Shown here piece by piece: positions 32,977 through 41,221 of a stretch of DNA of 64,000 nt; the stretch's first letter is position 1; each line of letters opens with the position of its first letter. The position numbers were made by a program, and so were the translations under genes. The stretch covers positions 1 through 64,000 of the forward strand of contig JBKHII010000010.1 of NCBI GenBank assembly GCA_046538735.1. Reading direction: 5' to 3'. The notes below the pieces were generated by a model. The model was not told the origin of the DNA, did not search any database, and saw only the letters and a list, made by a program, of their open reading frames with translations. The DNA comes from SLST01 sp046538735 (lineage in GTDB: Bacteria > Spirochaetota > Spirochaetia > DSM-27196 > SLST01).

Positions 32977-33642
32977 TCAGGGAAATGCCGCCTGCAGGAG
33001 CGGCGCCATCGGGTCGTGCCCCATCACCAGGTAGTAGAAGAGCGTGGCGAACCATCCGTGGAGCACGCCGATTGCCCAGATGTTGCGCGTGCGGAAGAAG
33101 ATGAGCGTCGTCGCCGCGCCCAGGAAGAAGGTCGCGGTCATCAAGTCGGTCTCGGGGAAGTGGATCGCGCTGAAGATGAGCGCGGAAAACATGACGACGA
33201 CGAACTCCGGCGTCTGCTCCCTGCGCAGCGCCATCACGTTGTCCGCGAGCAGCGCGACGAGCAGGAACTGCTGGATGAGTCCCCACGACGGGTAGAGCAG
33301 GAGCGTCAGCGCGAGGTTCCAGTTCACGATCGCGCCGCCCGCCACGAGCGCGTACACCACGCAAAAGCCGCCGCCCCCAAGGAGCGCCAGGCCGCTCCAC
33401 AACGCGGCTTCCCGCAAACGCCCTCGCCGGAATCCCCATCGCTGGAGGACCGTGGGGTTCGCCTTGTGGCGCAGCACGACGTAGATGACCCAGAACGCGA
33501 TCGCGCCCACGGTGAACTCGAGCTGGAGACCGAGCCAGTCGGCAAGCACGAACTTCCCTGCCGCCGTCGTCGCCGCGGCCACGAGCTCGACCGTCCGGCC
33601 ACGAAGGCTCTCCCTCAGCTTGGGTAGGCTAACCTGTCTCAC
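32977..33642 (-). CDS. CPBP-family membrane protein lacking the EE motif
   Basis: A polytopic protein of 221 residues from the chosen GTG (33642, with GGAGGTG 2-4 nt upstream; a longer start at 33690 would place the promoter inside the gene). It has the CPBP/Rce1-like layout, with FSAIHF as motif 2 (FxxxH) and GVLHGWFATL as motif 3. Motif 1, normally EExxxR with the catalytic Glu, reads GLIQQFLLVALL. Such QQ forms may not be proteases. Family proteins process prenylated or peptide substrates in the membrane; here the role is unknown. Confidence 0.7.
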   Translation of the reverse strand: MRQVSLPKLRESLRGRTVELVAAATTAAGKFVLADWLGLQLEFTVGAIAFWVIYVVLRHKANPTVLQRWGFRRGRLREAALWSGLALLGGGGFCVVYALVAGGAIVNWNLALTLLLYPSWGLIQQFLLVALLADNVMALRREQTPEFVVVMFSALIFSAIHFPETDLMTATFFLGAATTLIFFRTRNIWAIGVLHGWFATLFYYLVMGHDPMAPLLQAAFP

Positions 33643-33658
33643 GCCACCTCCTGCGGCC

Positions 33659-33764
33659 AGCATAGCGAAGAACGAGCGCGGAGTCAGCACGCTGCGGCCG
33701 GCGGCGGGGAGCTCCTCCTTCGGGGCTGCGACGTGCTGACACGCTGCGACGAGTGCGGTATGAT
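33659..33764. promoter_or_regulatory. Mirror-image divergent promoters with shared inverted repeat
   Basis: Minus strand: CTGACT (33682-33687), 17 bp, TATGCT (33659-33664) for the CPBP gene. Plus strand: CTGACA (33736-33741), 17 bp, TATGAT (33759-33764) for the gene at 33787. Both -35 boxes lie in the arms of a 17-bp imperfect inverted repeat (33683-33699 and 33724-33740, beginning GTCAGCACG). The symmetry suggests one regulator controls both genes or the repeat simply reflects similar promoters. Confidence 0.55.
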
Positions 33765-33786
33765 GCGTGCTATTCCAGAGCCTCCC

Positions 33787-35802
33787 ATGTCCAACTCACT
33801 ACACTACTCGGAACAGACCTCACACAGCACGTTCGCGCAGCGGTCCACTGAGTACCGCGCGCTCACACTCACGTCTCCCGGCACCGGGCCGTTCACCGAG
33901 CTCGTTCGACTCATCGAGGGGGAGTCGCCGGACGCCACGCTGCTCGAGGGGGCGGCAGAGGAGCTCGAGCAGCGCCTCCACGGGGCCGACTTCCTCCTGC
34001 ACGGCATTCTGGCGATTCTCCACCGGTTTCCCGAGCCCGAGGACCGGTCGCGCGATCTGCTCGGAGCCGGTCTCCGTCGCCGGCTCCGTTCCGCCGTGCT
34101 CGGCTTCAAGTACTGGCCGGAGGAGCCCGGCACCGACGACATGTGCGCGTGGACCGAGAGTCACCAGATCACATTCGCCGCCGGCGCGTACCTTGCCGGG
34201 CAGCTCTACCCGGACGAAGTCTTTACGAACTCCGGACGTACGGGGCGTGAGCAGATGAATCGCTTCCGTCCACGCATCGAGCGGTGGCTTGAGTTGCGGT
34301 TTCGGTCCGGATTCAGCGAGTGGCTGAGCACTGCCGGGTACGACGAGGACCTGTCCCCGCTGTTCAACCTGGTGGAGTTCGCGCACGATCCAAAGCTCGT
34401 CCGAAGCGCCACGATGGTCGTCGACGCGATCCTGCTCGATGTCGTCCTCAACCAGTTCCGCGGCACCTTCGGCTCCACGCACGGGCGCAGTCTCGAGGTC
34501 CACAAGAAGGACGGCGCGATGGACGCCGCCGGTCCGTTGATGTGGCTCATTGCGGGAACGAACCATCCGCGCCCCGGGAGCATGAGCGCGACATTGCTCG
34601 CGACGAGCACGAGGTACGCGCTCCCCGCCGTCCTTGCCGGGATTGCCGCCGACACCGAGCGACCCGAGATCGAGAATCGCCAGCGTATGGGGATTCGTCT
34701 CGCGGATGCCGAACAATGGGGGCTCGGCTTCAAGTCGCTCGAGGACGGAATGGTCTATCTGAGCATGGAAGCGTACCTCCACGAACGAACCGTCGGACTG
34801 ACCCTCCGGATGCTCGACGAGTACAACTGGTGGGAGAACCGCCTCTTCGCGCCGATCGCGAAGCGCCGGGGACTGATCGGGTTCGTTCGCCGGATCGGGC
34901 TCATGCGACCGCTGGCGCGGCTGCTCGCGAAGGACATGACGCGTACGACCCGCGAAGAGGTCAACACGTACACCTACCGGACGCCCGACTACATGCTGAG
35001 CTGCGCGCAGGATTACCGTGCCGGCTACGGTGGCGACCGACACCACGTCTGGCAGGCGACGCTCGGCCCGCGCGCGGTCGTCTTTACGACCCAACCGGGC
35101 GCGACCGGCAGAGACGACGCGACCGACACGCCCACGTACTGGACGGGGTCGGGAACGCTTCCGCGTGCCGTGCAGTACAAGAACGTCCTCATCTGCCACT
35201 ACCGGATCAACAGCTCTCCCGGACTCTACCGCACGAACCGCGAACTCTTCACGCACGCGTGGTTCCCTCGCGAGCAGTTCCACGAGGTGCGCGAGGAGTC
35301 GGGCTGGGTTCTCGGCCGACGCGGCGCCGCCTACGTCGCGCTCTGGTCGCAGCACCCGTACGAATGGCGCCGCGACGATGCCGATCCCGCTGCCGATGCG
35401 GTCCCGAACGAGCTCGTCGTGGGCGGTACCTCGAACATCTGGATCTGCGTCTGCGGGCGTGAAGCGACGCACGGTACGTTCGACGAGTTCTGCCGCACCG
35501 TTGCCGGCTCCTCGATCGCACTCAGCGGACGCGGCCGGCGCGAGCGGGTCGAGATCGATCTCGCGCCGCACGGCACCGTCGGCTTCGGATGGACCGGTCC
35601 GCTGACGGTCGGCGGGTGGGAGATGCCGATCACCTCGCACACGCATGGGAGCCCCTATCCGGCGGTCCCAGGGTATCGCAGGTACGACAATCCCTACGTG
35701 TCGGCCGAATTCCCGGCGAATGCCGTACGAGTCCGCTGCAACGACGAGACGTTGAGCCTCAACTGGCGCGACCAGGCCCGGAGCGCGAGCAGTTATGCGT
35801 AG
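33787..35802 (+). CDS. Large hypothetical protein, possible alpha/alpha-toroid plus beta-sandwich
   Basis: A 671-residue protein I cannot place firmly. The first about 380 residues are helical with aromatic motifs (CAWTESHQITFAAGAYLAGQ; then GFSEWLSTAGYDEDLSPLFNLVE) that resemble the toroid domain of polysaccharide lyases and heparinase-like proteins. The rest is beta-rich with many Trp/Tyr (YRTPDYMLSCAQDYRAGYGG, LGPRAVVFTTQPG). No signal peptide is seen, so a secreted lyase is unlikely. Neighbours act on carbohydrates. The start at 33787 is preferred to in-frame codons upstream that overlap the promoter; no ribosome binding site is clear. Confidence 0.55.
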   Translation: MSNSLHYSEQTSHSTFAQRSTEYRALTLTSPGTGPFTELVRLIEGESPDATLLEGAAEELEQRLHGADFLLHGILAILHRFPEPEDRSRDLLGAGLRRRLRSAVLGFKYWPEEPGTDDMCAWTESHQITFAAGAYLAGQLYPDEVFTNSGRTGREQMNRFRPRIERWLELRFRSGFSEWLSTAGYDEDLSPLFNLVEFAHDPKLVRSATMVVDAILLDVVLNQFRGTFGSTHGRSLEVHKKDGAMDAAGPLMWLIAGTNHPRPGSMSATLLATSTRYALPAVLAGIAADTERPEIENRQRMGIRLADAEQWGLGFKSLEDGMVYLSMEAYLHERTVGLTLRMLDEYNWWENRLFAPIAKRRGLIGFVRRIGLMRPLARLLAKDMTRTTREEVNTYTYRTPDYMLSCAQDYRAGYGGDRHHVWQATLGPRAVVFTTQPGATGRDDATDTPTYWTGSGTLPRAVQYKNVLICHYRINSSPGLYRTNRELFTHAWFPREQFHEVREESGWVLGRRGAAYVALWSQHPYEWRRDDADPAADAVPNELVVGGTSNIWICVCGREATHGTFDEFCRTVAGSSIALSGRGRRERVEIDLAPHGTVGFGWTGPLTVGGWEMPITSHTHGSPYPAVPGYRRYDNPYVSAEFPANAVRVRCNDETLSLNWRDQARSASSYA

Positions 35803-35811
35803 GCTCGGTGC

Positions 35812-35841
35812 GTGACAACCCGGGATGCCGGTGGCTATACT
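35812..35841 (+). promoter_or_regulatory. Promoter of LiaF-like gene, leaderless spacing
   Basis: GTGACA (35812-35817), 18 bp, TATACT (35836-35841), then 6 nt to the ATG at 35848. Confidence 0.55.
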
Positions 35842-35847
35842 GCATCT

Positions 35848-36462
35848 ATGAGCGATTCATCCAACGAATCCCTGGAGCGTCTGCGAGAGCACGTGATCGA
35901 GCAGCTCTCCACGGGCTACTCGCGCGATTTCCTGAGCGAGCACGAGTTCGAACAGCGACTTGAGACGGCGACCGCCGCGAGCGACCATTCGGAGCTCCGG
36001 TCGCTGCTGGTCGATCTTCCGCTCGCCGGTGCGCCGAACCCACCTGCGGTCTCCGGCTCAGAGTCGCCGGCTTGGCGAACGAGCGAGACCTTCCCGATCA
36101 ACACCGGAGAGGTGTCGGACGAGTCCACGGTCATCGCGATCTTCTCCGGCTCGGATCGGAAGGGCCTCTGGTATCCACCGAAGACGCTGAACGTCGTCGC
36201 GCTCTTCGGCGGGAGCGATATCGACCTGCGCGAGGCGGTCTTCCCTCCGGGAGGGCTCAAGATCACCGCGGTGGCGATGTTCGGAGGGGTCGATATCATC
36301 GTGCCGGAAGGGATCAACGTGGAGGTGAGCGGGGCAGGCATCTTCGGAGCCTTCGAAGGCAAGGCGAGGAAGGAGCCTCCCATCCCGGGCGCGCCGACCG
36401 TGCGAGTGGACGGCATCGCGTTCTTCGGCGGTGTGGATATCAAGTACAAGAGGCGGAAGTAA
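35848..36462 (+). CDS. DUF1707 / LiaF-like C-terminal domain protein
   Basis: A 204-residue soluble protein. The N-terminal about 55 residues (LREHVIEQLSTGYSRDFLS then EFEQRLETA) are a DUF1707/SHOCT-like helical domain. The C-terminal part has repeated beta turns with FGGSDIDLREA, MFGGVDIIVPEG, FGAFEGKA and FFGGVDIKYK, the fold of the cell-wall-active antibiotic response (LiaF) family. LiaF-like proteins modulate envelope stress signalling, but here the membrane part is missing. Its stop overlaps the next ATG (TAATG). Confidence 0.75.
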   Translation: MSDSSNESLERLREHVIEQLSTGYSRDFLSEHEFEQRLETATAASDHSELRSLLVDLPLAGAPNPPAVSGSESPAWRTSETFPINTGEVSDESTVIAIFSGSDRKGLWYPPKTLNVVALFGGSDIDLREAVFPPGGLKITAVAMFGGVDIIVPEGINVEVSGAGIFGAFEGKARKEPPIPGAPTVRVDGIAFFGGVDIKYKRRK

Positions 36463-37565
36463 TGGGCGCAGACGGTATGAGCTACGCGCCGCGCGCCAAA
36501 GCCGACCGAGTCGTGAAGCCCGGAGAGTTCCGCGTGGCGGCGATTGGGCTCGATCACGGCCACATCTTCGGGATGTGTCACGGTCTTGCGGACGCGGGTG
36601 CCGAGATCGTCGCGGTCTACGATCACGATGCGGCGAAGGTGGAGCAGTTCGTCTCGCAGTTCCCGTCTGCCCGACCGGCACCGGATGAGGCGGCGGTCTT
36701 CGAGCGCACGGACGTCCGGATGGTCGCCTCGGCGGCCGTCACGTCCGAGCGCGGGCCGCTCGGCCTCCGCGTCATGGACGCCGGCAAGCACTACTTCTCG
36801 GACAAGGCGCCCTTCACAACGCTCGAGCAGCTCGCCGCCGCGCGCGCGAAGGTCGCGGAGACCGGCCTCGTGTGGGGCGTGTGCTACAGCGAGCGCGTGC
36901 AGAACGAGAGCGCCGTCTTCGCCGGCCAACTGATCGAGCAGGGCGCGATCGGGACCGTCCTCCAGGTGATCGGCCTGGGACCGCACCGGCTGAGCGCCGA
37001 GAGCCGGCCCGACTGGTTCTTCGAGAAGGAGCGCTACGGAGGCATCCTCACCGACATCGGGAGCCATCAGGTCGAGCAATTCCTCTCCTTCGCGAATGCG
37101 AAGGACGCGAAGCTTCTCCACAGCAAGGTCGCGAACTACAACCACCCGGAGTATCCCGAGCTCGAGGACTACGGCGACGCGACCCTCGTCGCCGACAACG
37201 GCGCGACGAACTATTTCCGCGTGGATTGGTACACCCCGGACGGTCTCTCCACGTGGGGCGACGGTCGAACCTTCATCCTCGGTACCGACGGCTACATCGA
37301 GCTTCGCAAGTACACGAACATCGCGCACGAGGCAACCGGCGATCACCTCTATCTCGTCAACGCGGAGGGTGAGAAACACTTCTCCGTGGCCGGCAAGGTC
37401 GGGTTCCCGTACTTCGGGGAGCTCATCCTCGACTGCCTGAACGGTACCGAGCGCGCGATGACGCAGGACCACGCCTTCAAGGCCGCGGAGCTCTGTCTGG
37501 TCGCGCAGCGCGACGCGCTCCGCATCGATACGTCTCCAGTGGGCCACCGTCATGGCCGGTCTTGA
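36462..37565 (+). CDS. Gfo/Idh/MocA-family oxidoreductase
   Basis: A 367-residue NAD(P)-dependent dehydrogenase-like protein. The Rossmann loop is VAAIGLDHGHIFGMCHGL (the last Gly of GxGxxG is replaced). The usual EKP site reads FSDKAPFTT, keeping Lys. The C-terminal half has ILTDIGSHQVEQFL, the catalytic His segment. Sugar or inositol-type substrate is likely. ATG 36462 overlaps the previous stop; a second ATG at 36477 is possible. It overlaps malQ by 14 nt. Confidence 0.82.
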   Translation: MGADGMSYAPRAKADRVVKPGEFRVAAIGLDHGHIFGMCHGLADAGAEIVAVYDHDAAKVEQFVSQFPSARPAPDEAAVFERTDVRMVASAAVTSERGPLGLRVMDAGKHYFSDKAPFTTLEQLAAARAKVAETGLVWGVCYSERVQNESAVFAGQLIEQGAIGTVLQVIGLGPHRLSAESRPDWFFEKERYGGILTDIGSHQVEQFLSFANAKDAKLLHSKVANYNHPEYPELEDYGDATLVADNGATNYFRVDWYTPDGLSTWGDGRTFILGTDGYIELRKYTNIAHEATGDHLYLVNAEGEKHFSVAGKVGFPYFGELILDCLNGTERAMTQDHAFKAAELCLVAQRDALRIDTSPVGHRHGRS

Positions 37566-39063
37566 CCATTCGATCGTCAACGAGCCGCGCTGCGCCGGTA
37601 TCCTCCTCCACCCCACATCGCTGCCCGGGCGCACCGGCATCGGGACCTTCGGTCCGGAGGCCGACGCGTTCATCGACTTTCTCGCGCGGAGCGGACAGCG
37701 CCTCTGGCAGGTCTGCCCACTCGGACCGACCGGCTACGGCGACTCTCCCTACCAGTGCTTCAGCGCGTTCGCCGGCAACCCGCTCTTGATCGGCCTCGAG
37801 CAACTGGAGGTCGACGGTTTGCTCGATCGCCCCGATCTCGCCGGCTCTCCCGCCGTGGGCGAGCGGGTGGACTACGGCGCGATCATCCCCTGGAAGACCC
37901 GTCTCCTGCGCAAAGCATTCGATCGTTTCGCCGATGTGGCGACCCCGGGGCAACGCGCCCGCCTCGCGCAGTTCGAGCATCTGAACCGTCACTGGCTCAA
38001 CGACTACGCGATGTTCATGGCGCTCAAGGATGCGAACGACGGCCGCCCGTGGACCGAATGGGATGCCGATCTTCGCGATCGCACGCCGGACGCTCTGGAG
38101 CGAGTCGCCGCCGAGCAGCGCGACCGCATCGCGCTCAGCGTGTTTCTCCAGTGGCTCTTCCATACGCAGTGGTTCCAACTTCGCGCCGTTGCCCGAGCGT
38201 ACGGTATTCGCATCATCGGCGATCTTCCAATCTTCGTCGCGCACGATAGCGCGGACGTCTGGGCGCACCGCGATCTGTTCAAGCTGGACGAGGTCGGACG
38301 TCCCACCGTTGTGGCCGGCGTTCCACCCGACTACTTCAGCGCCACCGGTCAGCTCTGGGGAAACCCGATCTACGATTGGGATACGCACCGCGAGACCGGT
38401 TTCTCGTGGTGGTCGGACGTCCTGACGAGCAAGTTCTCGCTCTACGACCACGTTCGGATCGACCACTTTCGCGGCTTCAGCGCGTACTGGGAGATTCCGG
38501 CGGGCGAGGAGACTGCGATGAACGGTCGGTGGGTCGAGTCGCCCGGTCGCGAGCTCTTCACGGTCGTGGAGGAGCGATTCGGTCGGCTTCCAGTGATCGC
38601 GGAGGACCTTGGCCTCATCACGGACGACGTGGTGGAGCTGATCGATTACTTCGGATTCGCCCGCATGAAGGTCCTGCAGTTCGCATTCAACGCGGACGAG
38701 CAGAACGACTATCTGCCCCACAACATCGGGCGGAACGCCGTCGTCTACACGGGCACGCACGACAACGACACCGTCGTTGGGTGGCTCGGTACGGTGCGCG
38801 AGGTGGATAGGCGATTCGCGCTCGACTATCTCGTGAGCGACCGCACGGAGCCCGCGTGGGACTTCGTCCGCGGGGCCCTCTCGTCGCCGGCGCAGTTCTC
38901 CGTCGTTCCCGTGCAGGATCTGCTCAGTCTGGGCAGCGAGGCGAGGATGAACACCCCCGGGACGACCGGGGGCAACTGGGAGTTCCGCCTGCAGCCCGGA
39001 CAGCTCTCCGAAGAGATCGCCGACCGGCTGCGCTCGCTCACGACCCTCTACGGGCGCGCGTGA
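37552..39063 (+). CDS. malQ: 4-alpha-glucanotransferase (amylomaltase, GH77)
   Basis: A 503-residue cytoplasmic GH77 enzyme that disproportionates malto-oligosaccharides during starch or glycogen use. It shows the N-terminal GILLHPTSLPGRTGIGTFG, PLGPTGYGDSPYQ, the nucleophile Asp in VRIDHFRGF, the acid Glu in VIAEDLGLIT and the third Asp in TGTHDNDTVVGW. Length is normal for bacterial MalQ of the short type. The start codon overlaps the upstream oxidoreductase gene. No terminator was seen after it. Confidence 0.95.
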   Translation: MAGLDHSIVNEPRCAGILLHPTSLPGRTGIGTFGPEADAFIDFLARSGQRLWQVCPLGPTGYGDSPYQCFSAFAGNPLLIGLEQLEVDGLLDRPDLAGSPAVGERVDYGAIIPWKTRLLRKAFDRFADVATPGQRARLAQFEHLNRHWLNDYAMFMALKDANDGRPWTEWDADLRDRTPDALERVAAEQRDRIALSVFLQWLFHTQWFQLRAVARAYGIRIIGDLPIFVAHDSADVWAHRDLFKLDEVGRPTVVAGVPPDYFSATGQLWGNPIYDWDTHRETGFSWWSDVLTSKFSLYDHVRIDHFRGFSAYWEIPAGEETAMNGRWVESPGRELFTVVEERFGRLPVIAEDLGLITDDVVELIDYFGFARMKVLQFAFNADEQNDYLPHNIGRNAVVYTGTHDNDTVVGWLGTVREVDRRFALDYLVSDRTEPAWDFVRGALSSPAQFSVVPVQDLLSLGSEARMNTPGTTGGNWEFRLQPGQLSEEIADRLRSLTTLYGRA

Positions 39064-39317
39064 GCCATCGCCCCATCTCGCACCGGTACGATTCTTCTTC
39101 CGCGAGTACGTCGGGACTCGGTCCTACCAGTATCGCTCCGTAGCCGGGAGCGCCGCGGAGATCCTCGGCGATCGCGAGCACGGCCGACGGCCGAAGCAGT
39201 GCCGTTCCGGAATCTGGTTCTCATGATTCCTCGTCGACCTCAACGCACGACGAGAGAAGCGGCGCATCGGTAGTCTCCTGAGATAGCAGACGGTCGCCTC
39301 CTCGCTGCGCGGCACTC
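39064..39317. other. Intergenic stretch without a supported gene
   Basis: Between malQ and the LacI promoter I see no gene with a credible start. One minus-strand frame (roughly 39047-39225) stays open for about 58 codons with protein-like composition (ALLRPSAVLAIAEDLRG) but has no ATG and no ribosome binding site; it may be a relic or chance. Confidence 0.4.
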
Positions 39318-39346
39318 TTGCGTCAACTCGGGACTCGTGATATTGT
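39318..39346 (+). promoter_or_regulatory. lacI-type regulator promoter
   Basis: TTGCGT (39318-39323), 17 bp, TATTGT (39341-39346). The operator palindrome overlaps the -10 box, so the repressor would block its own promoter. Confidence 0.5.
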
Positions 39347-39358
39347 TGCATGCAACAA
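39343..39358. promoter_or_regulatory. LacI-type operator, perfect 16-bp palindrome
   Basis: TTGTTGCATGCAACAA is a perfect palindrome directly before the ATG at 39361. Form and position match LacI-family operators. No second copy was noticed by eye in the window. It probably controls the regulator and the downstream uronate genes together. Confidence 0.75.
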
Positions 39359-39360
39359 AT

Positions 39361-40389
39361 ATGCACGCAGATACCGATCGCCCGAAGCACAACGCCTCGA
39401 GCGGCACCGCGGGCACCCGCGTGACGGTCTACGACGTCGCGGAGGCGGCCGGTACCTCGGTGAGCACCGTCTCGCGCGTACTCAACGGCTCCGCGCTTAT
39501 CGCCGAGGGTACGCGACGCGCCGTGCTCGAAACGGCGGAACGCCTCGGCTACGAGCAGCGTCGCGTGCGTCGGCAGGCCGCGCGGTCGGTCCTGAACATC
39601 GTGGTCTTCCTGCCGCTCGCCGCCGAGCCGCACGCGCACCTCTTCTACGATGCCGCAGCGCTCTTTGCCGGCATCCAGGACGGTCTCGGCGAAATCCGCG
39701 CGCACACGATCGCCGCGCTCTCCGGGTCCACCTCGCCGTTCGAGGGAAAGAAGCTCGGCGACGTGGACGGCTGCATCTTCGCGTTCGCGTCTCCGGACGC
39801 GCGGTTGCGAGAGATCCTCGGCGCGCGCGGCGTGCCCGCGGTCGTCATCAACCGGCTGGACGAAGAGTACGCGTGCGTCGTGAACGACCACGTCGCGGGG
39901 ATGCGCGCGATCGCCCGGGAGATCGTCGCTCGTCGGGCTGATCCGCGCCCGGTCTTCGTCTCGGTCGATACGGCGCGGCCCGTCGCCGACTACCGGTGGA
40001 GCGCGCTCCGTGAGCAACGGACGCTTCCGATCGGGGCGGGCGACGCGCGCCGGTACGCGACGATCGCGGAGATCACCCCGGCCGAGGTATCGCGGACGCT
40101 CGATGCAGGCTACGACACCTTCGTCTGCGCGAACGACCTCGTTGCGATCGCCGTGTTCGAACGGCTCGTCTCGCTCGGCGTGGCCGTTCCGGAGCGAGTC
40201 GGCATCACCGGGTACGACGCCGCGCCGGTCCGCGGGCTGATCTCGCGACCGATCGCGAGCGTGGACCTCGCCGTCGCGCGGCTCGGTCGGGAGGCGGCCG
40301 ACCGGCTCGTCCACGCGATTCTCGCGCGGTCGTTCCCGAGCGGGCGCGTGATGATTCCGGGCGCCGTCATCGGCGGCGAGAGCCTCTGA
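39361..40389 (+). CDS. LacI-family transcriptional repressor of the uronate cluster
   Basis: A 342-residue regulator. After a 27-residue tail it has the LacI helix-turn-helix and hinge (VTVYDVAEAAGTSVSTVSRVLNGSALIAEGTR) and a periplasmic-binding-like sugar domain (GVPAVVINRLDE; CANDLVAIAVFERLVSLGVAVPERVGITGYD). ATG 39361 is chosen because an upstream GTG in frame (39337) lies inside the promoter. It precedes the SDR-GH88-TIM-oxidoreductase genes and likely senses a uronate intermediate such as KDG or a disaccharide. Confidence 0.9.
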   Translation: MHADTDRPKHNASSGTAGTRVTVYDVAEAAGTSVSTVSRVLNGSALIAEGTRRAVLETAERLGYEQRRVRRQAARSVLNIVVFLPLAAEPHAHLFYDAAALFAGIQDGLGEIRAHTIAALSGSTSPFEGKKLGDVDGCIFAFASPDARLREILGARGVPAVVINRLDEEYACVVNDHVAGMRAIAREIVARRADPRPVFVSVDTARPVADYRWSALREQRTLPIGAGDARRYATIAEITPAEVSRTLDAGYDTFVCANDLVAIAVFERLVSLGVAVPERVGITGYDAAPVRGLISRPIASVDLAVARLGREAADRLVHAILARSFPSGRVMIPGAVIGGESL

Positions 40390-40400
40390 AGGAGGATGGA

Positions 40401-41192
40401 ATGGGTGTGATTCTGGTTACCGGAGCGAGCCGAGGCATCGGTCGCGGCATCGCCCGCGAGCTCGCCCGCGCGGGGCATCGCGTCGCCATCCACTACCGCG
40501 GAAACAGCGAGGCCGCGGGCGAGACCGCCGCCGAGTGCGAAGAGCTCGTCGGCACGGCGGCGTCCGAAGGACCGGCCGCCGCAACGTTCCAGGCGGACAT
40601 CTCGATCGCAGACGATCGCGAGCGGCTCGTCGCGGAGGCATGGGAGCGCTTCGGGGCGATAGACGGCCTCGTGAACAACGCCGGGATCGCGCCTCGCAAG
40701 CGCGACGACATCGTCTCCGCCGAGGAAGCGGTCTTTGACGAGGTGATGCGTGTCAATCTCTACGGGCCGTACTTCCTCACGCAGCTCGTCGCGCGGCGCT
40801 GGATCGCCGAGCGCGACGACAAGGCCGGCGACGCCCCGCGGCGAATCGTCTTCGTGACCTCGGTGAGCGCCGAGATGGTCTCCACGTCGCGCGGAGAGTA
40901 CTGCGTGAGCAAGGCCGCGCTCGGCATGGCGGCGCAGCTCTTCGCGGCGCGGCTCGCGCCGGAGGGGATCGTCGTCCACGAGGTGCGACCCGGCATCACC
41001 GCGACCGACATGACCGCGGGTGTCACCGACAAGTACGACAAGCTCATCGCCGAGGGGCTCGTTCCGCAGAACCGCTGGGGATACCCCGAGGACACCGGCT
41101 CGGTCGTGCGCGCGATCATGGACGGTCACCTCGACTTCGCGGCCGGCTCGGTCGTCTGGACCGACGGCGGCCTCCACATTCCGAGGCTGTAA
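40401..41192 (+). CDS. Short-chain dehydrogenase/reductase (3-ketoacyl-ACP-reductase type)
   Basis: A 263-residue SDR with TGASRGIGRGIA (NAD(P) loop), NNAG and the catalytic Ser-Tyr-Lys set (VTSVSAEM then YCVSK). The C-terminus ends SVVWTDGGLHIPRL. In this setting it may act like KduD or a sugar dehydrogenase, reducing the ketouronate released by the GH88 enzyme; fatty-acid function is unlikely because no acyl-carrier genes are near. AAGGAGGATGG precedes the ATG. Confidence 0.85.
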   Translation: MGVILVTGASRGIGRGIARELARAGHRVAIHYRGNSEAAGETAAECEELVGTAASEGPAAATFQADISIADDRERLVAEAWERFGAIDGLVNNAGIAPRKRDDIVSAEEAVFDEVMRVNLYGPYFLTQLVARRWIAERDDKAGDAPRRIVFVTSVSAEMVSTSRGEYCVSKAALGMAAQLFAARLAPEGIVVHEVRPGITATDMTAGVTDKYDKLIAEGLVPQNRWGYPEDTGSVVRAIMDGHLDFAAGSVVWTDGGLHIPRL

Positions 41193-41221
41193 GCGCGCTC
41201 TCAGACGAGGAGGAGGACACG

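Noticed and set aside
33690..33735. AAGGAGGAG on the minus strand upstream of the CPBP gene as its ribosome binding site
   Set aside because: It is over 20 nt from the nearest start codon and lies upstream of the likely -10 box, so it would not be transcribed.
39047..39225. Open minus-strand frame of about 58 codons with protein-like composition between malQ and the LacI gene
   Set aside because: It has no ATG, no ribosome binding site and no family resemblance I can defend; GC-rich DNA often shows such frames.
39337..39361. GTG start for the LacI-type regulator eight codons upstream of the chosen ATG
   Set aside because: It falls inside the promoter and operator, so it would not be on the transcript.
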